DNA of 13,906 nucleotides from Nitrospiraceae bacterium (GTDB lineage Bacteria; Nitrospirota_A; Leptospirillia; Leptospirillales; Leptospirillaceae), in assembly GCA_028064945.1 (NCBI GenBank), contig JAPTWQ010000037.1, positions 1 to 13,906 on the forward strand, in the 5' to 3' direction. Below the pieces are notes generated by a model. That model was not told where the DNA came from. It saw nothing but the letters and a program-made list of their open reading frames with translations, and did no database searches. Below are positions 12,386 to 13,906 of this stretch, in pieces (within the stretch, counting starts at the first letter, position 1; each line of letters opens with the position of its first letter). The position numbers were made by a program, and so were the translations under genes.

Positions 12386-13906
12386 TAACAGAGACATCAG
12401 GAGAGGGTCAAGGACGAAAGTGGATGGAGCGCTTTCTTCCCCCGGTCCTTGAGGGCGATTTTCCGGAGAACCTCTCCGGCATCTCCGATGACAGCCGAAA
12501 GGTCTCTCCTGGGGATCTCTTTCTTCTGAGGGTCGATGGCCCCCTCCAGGAAAAGTTTCTCGATGAGGCCATCTCCAAGGGTGTGGCCCTTCTGGTTGCG
12601 TCCCGACGACATTTGCCTTCGGTTCTGGAACGACGCCAGGCCTCCGGAAGAAAAGTCCCTGTCTGTGTCGTCGAAAACATTCAGGAGGCGGCCGGAGTGA
12701 TCGCTTCGGCCTGGTACGGGGAGCCGAGCCGCTCCATGAAGGTGGTGGGGGTTACCGGGACGAATGGGAAAACCACCTCAAGCTTCCTTGTGAGAAGCAT
12801 GCTTGATCGATCAGGGTTGAGGTCAGGTCTCATCGGGACGGTCTGGTTCGATTTGGGCGATGGTCTTTCGGAAGCCCCCCAGACGACCCCGGGTGCCCTC
12901 TTCCTTCAGAGATCTTTTCGGCAAGCCTTGAACAATGGCCTTGTTGCCATGTCCATGGAGGTCTCCTCCCATGCCCTGTCCCAAGACCGTGTGGTCGGGA
13001 CCTTTTTTTCTGCCGTTCATTTCACCAATCTCACCCGGGACCACCTCGACTACCACAAGACCTTTGAGGACTATTTCAACGCCAAGGCCCGACTTCTCCA
13101 CTGGGTCAATCCGGACGGATCGCTTCCCCCGGCGGTGATCAACGTCGATGATCCTTACGGTCGGATTCTGGCAGAGCAGATTGCCCGCCGCGGAGACCGA
13201 AGGCTCCTGACCTACGGCCATTCGGAGCGTCTGTCGATCCATCCCCTGGAATCGATCATCTCCCTCGACGGGATCAAGGGCGCCCTTTCGGTGGAGGGAA
13301 GGCGGATCAGTGTGGCCTCGACCCTCCCAGGAGACTTCAACCTCCAGAACATCATGGGGGCGGTCGGCTGTGCTCTGGCCCTGGGCATTTCGCCTGAGGC
13401 AGTGGAGGCGGGCATCCAAAGCCTCCCGGGTGTTCCCGGGAGATTTGAGCGGGCCAACCCGGGAGGAAAATTTGCGGTCATTGTCGACTATGCCCACACC
13501 GACGATGCCCTCAAGAATATTCTCTCCGCCCTTCGTCCTCTGACCCCCGGGCGGGTGATCACTGTCTTCGGATGTGGCGGCGACAGGGACCGGGGCAAGC
13601 GTCCCCGCATGGGAAAGGTGGCCGGGGAGCTTTCCGACATTGTTGTGGTGACCTCAGACAACCCCCGCACGGAAGATCCCGAGTTCATAATCGATGAAAT
13701 TGAACCGGGGCTGAAAGAGACTGGCCGCTCCTATTTGCGTGAGGTTGATAGAAGGACGGCCATTGCCAGGGCGCTCTCTCTGGCCCAGCCCGGCGATGCC
13801 GTTCTCATCGCCGGAAAGGGCCATGAGCCCTATCAGATCATCGGCCATGCAAAGAGCCACTTTGACGATCGAGAGACCGCCCGAGAGATTCTCCGCTCCA
13901 TGGGGG
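12379..13906 (+). CDS. murE: UDP-MurNAc-L-Ala-D-Glu:meso-diaminopimelate ligase MurE (3' end cut)
   Basis: Cytoplasmic ATP-dependent Mur ligase adding the third residue of the peptidoglycan stem peptide. About 509 residues are visible and the frame is open to the window end; only the last few residues should be missing. Domain 1 shows DDSRKVSPGDLFLL; the central domain has the ATP-binding GVTGTNGKTT (near 124-133), MEVSSHAL and the FTNLTRDHLDYH motif; the C-terminal domain has GRFE, VDYAHTDDAL, FGCGGDRDRGKRP, and DNPRTEDP with DNPR at 427-430. DNPR is the signature of meso-DAP-adding enzymes, so the cell wall should be DAP-type. GKGHE follows near the end. GGGAG at 12368-12372 is six bases before ATG 12379; ATG 12424, in frame and 15 codons later, is an alternative start. 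Confidence 0.95.
   Translation, partial: MVVTETSGEGQGRKWMERFLPPVLEGDFPENLSGISDDSRKVSPGDLFLLRVDGPLQEKFLDEAISKGVALLVASRRHLPSVLERRQASGRKVPVCVVENIQEAAGVIASAWYGEPSRSMKVVGVTGTNGKTTSSFLVRSMLDRSGLRSGLIGTVWFDLGDGLSEAPQTTPGALFLQRSFRQALNNGLVAMSMEVSSHALSQDRVVGTFFSAVHFTNLTRDHLDYHKTFEDYFNAKARLLHWVNPDGSLPPAVINVDDPYGRILAEQIARRGDRRLLTYGHSERLSIHPLESIISLDGIKGALSVEGRRISVASTLPGDFNLQNIMGAVGCALALGISPEAVEAGIQSLPGVPGRFERANPGGKFAVIVDYAHTDDALKNILSALRPLTPGRVITVFGCGGDRDRGKRPRMGKVAGELSDIVVVTSDNPRTEDPEFIIDEIEPGLKETGRSYLREVDRRTAIARALSLAQPGDAVLIAGKGHEPYQIIGHAKSHFDDRETAREILRSMG

Noticed and set aside
12823..13497. 224-codon minus-strand open frame opposite murE
   Set aside because: Antisense to the conserved central domain of MurE and without recognisable motifs.
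1..13906. CRISPR arrays, insertion sequences, tRNA or rRNA genes
   Set aside because: No spaced repeats, transposase-like frames, terminal inverted repeats or cloverleaf-type sequence were seen on reading the window.

Overview
The window looks like a chromosomal segment of a Leptospirillum-like bacterium (Nitrospirota). GC content is moderate. A stand-alone citryl-CoA lyase sits beside aconitase, a fumarate reductase pair and succinyl-CoA synthetase, which indicates a reductive (reverse) TCA cycle of the two-step citrate-cleavage type (citryl-CoA synthetase plus citryl-CoA lyase). The taxonomic call is inference from gene content and remembered family resemblance; no search was run.

Region 1 (1-7813, plus strand) is a central-carbon cluster. 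It holds the 3' part of aconitase, an intrinsic terminator, citryl-CoA lyase, a hairpin, a four-helix PsiE-like membrane protein, and then a tight run of fumarate reductase iron-sulfur subunit, fumarate reductase flavoprotein, sucC, sucD and a peroxiredoxin. frdB and frdA abut (TAG then ATG) and sucC and sucD overlap (ATGA), so frdB-frdA-sucC-sucD is very probably one transcript. The enzymes could turn fumarate into succinate and succinyl-CoA. At the other end of the cycle they could interconvert isocitrate and citrate and split citryl-CoA to acetyl-CoA and oxaloacetate. A bidirectional terminator at 7835-7865 closes the region.

Region 2 (7900-8749, minus strand) has two small genes: a 79-residue FmdB-family zinc-ribbon protein with a Gly/Cys-rich tail, followed by an uncharacterised lipoprotein. 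They converge on region 1 and diverge from region 3.

Region 3 (8877-13906, plus strand) is the start of a division and cell-wall (dcw/mra) cluster: mraZ, rsmH, ftsL, ftsI and murE (cut by the window end). It is preceded by an exact consensus sigma-70 promoter (TTGACA, 16 bp, TATAAT). Three GTGG(G) repeats at an exact 10-bp period lie between the predicted transcription start and the mraZ start codon and match the kind of operator known for MraZ autorepression.

No mobile element, CRISPR array, tRNA or rRNA was seen, and there is no clear new system. The points most worth a second look are the unusual two-subunit fumarate reductase (non-covalent flavin signature, two 4Fe-4S motifs, extended N-terminus, no membrane anchor), the MraZ operator, the PsiE-like protein inside the carbon cluster, and the terminator directly in front of the citryl-CoA lyase gene. 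No stretch longer than 300 bases lacks a gene; the largest gaps are 2625-2846 and 8750-8940.
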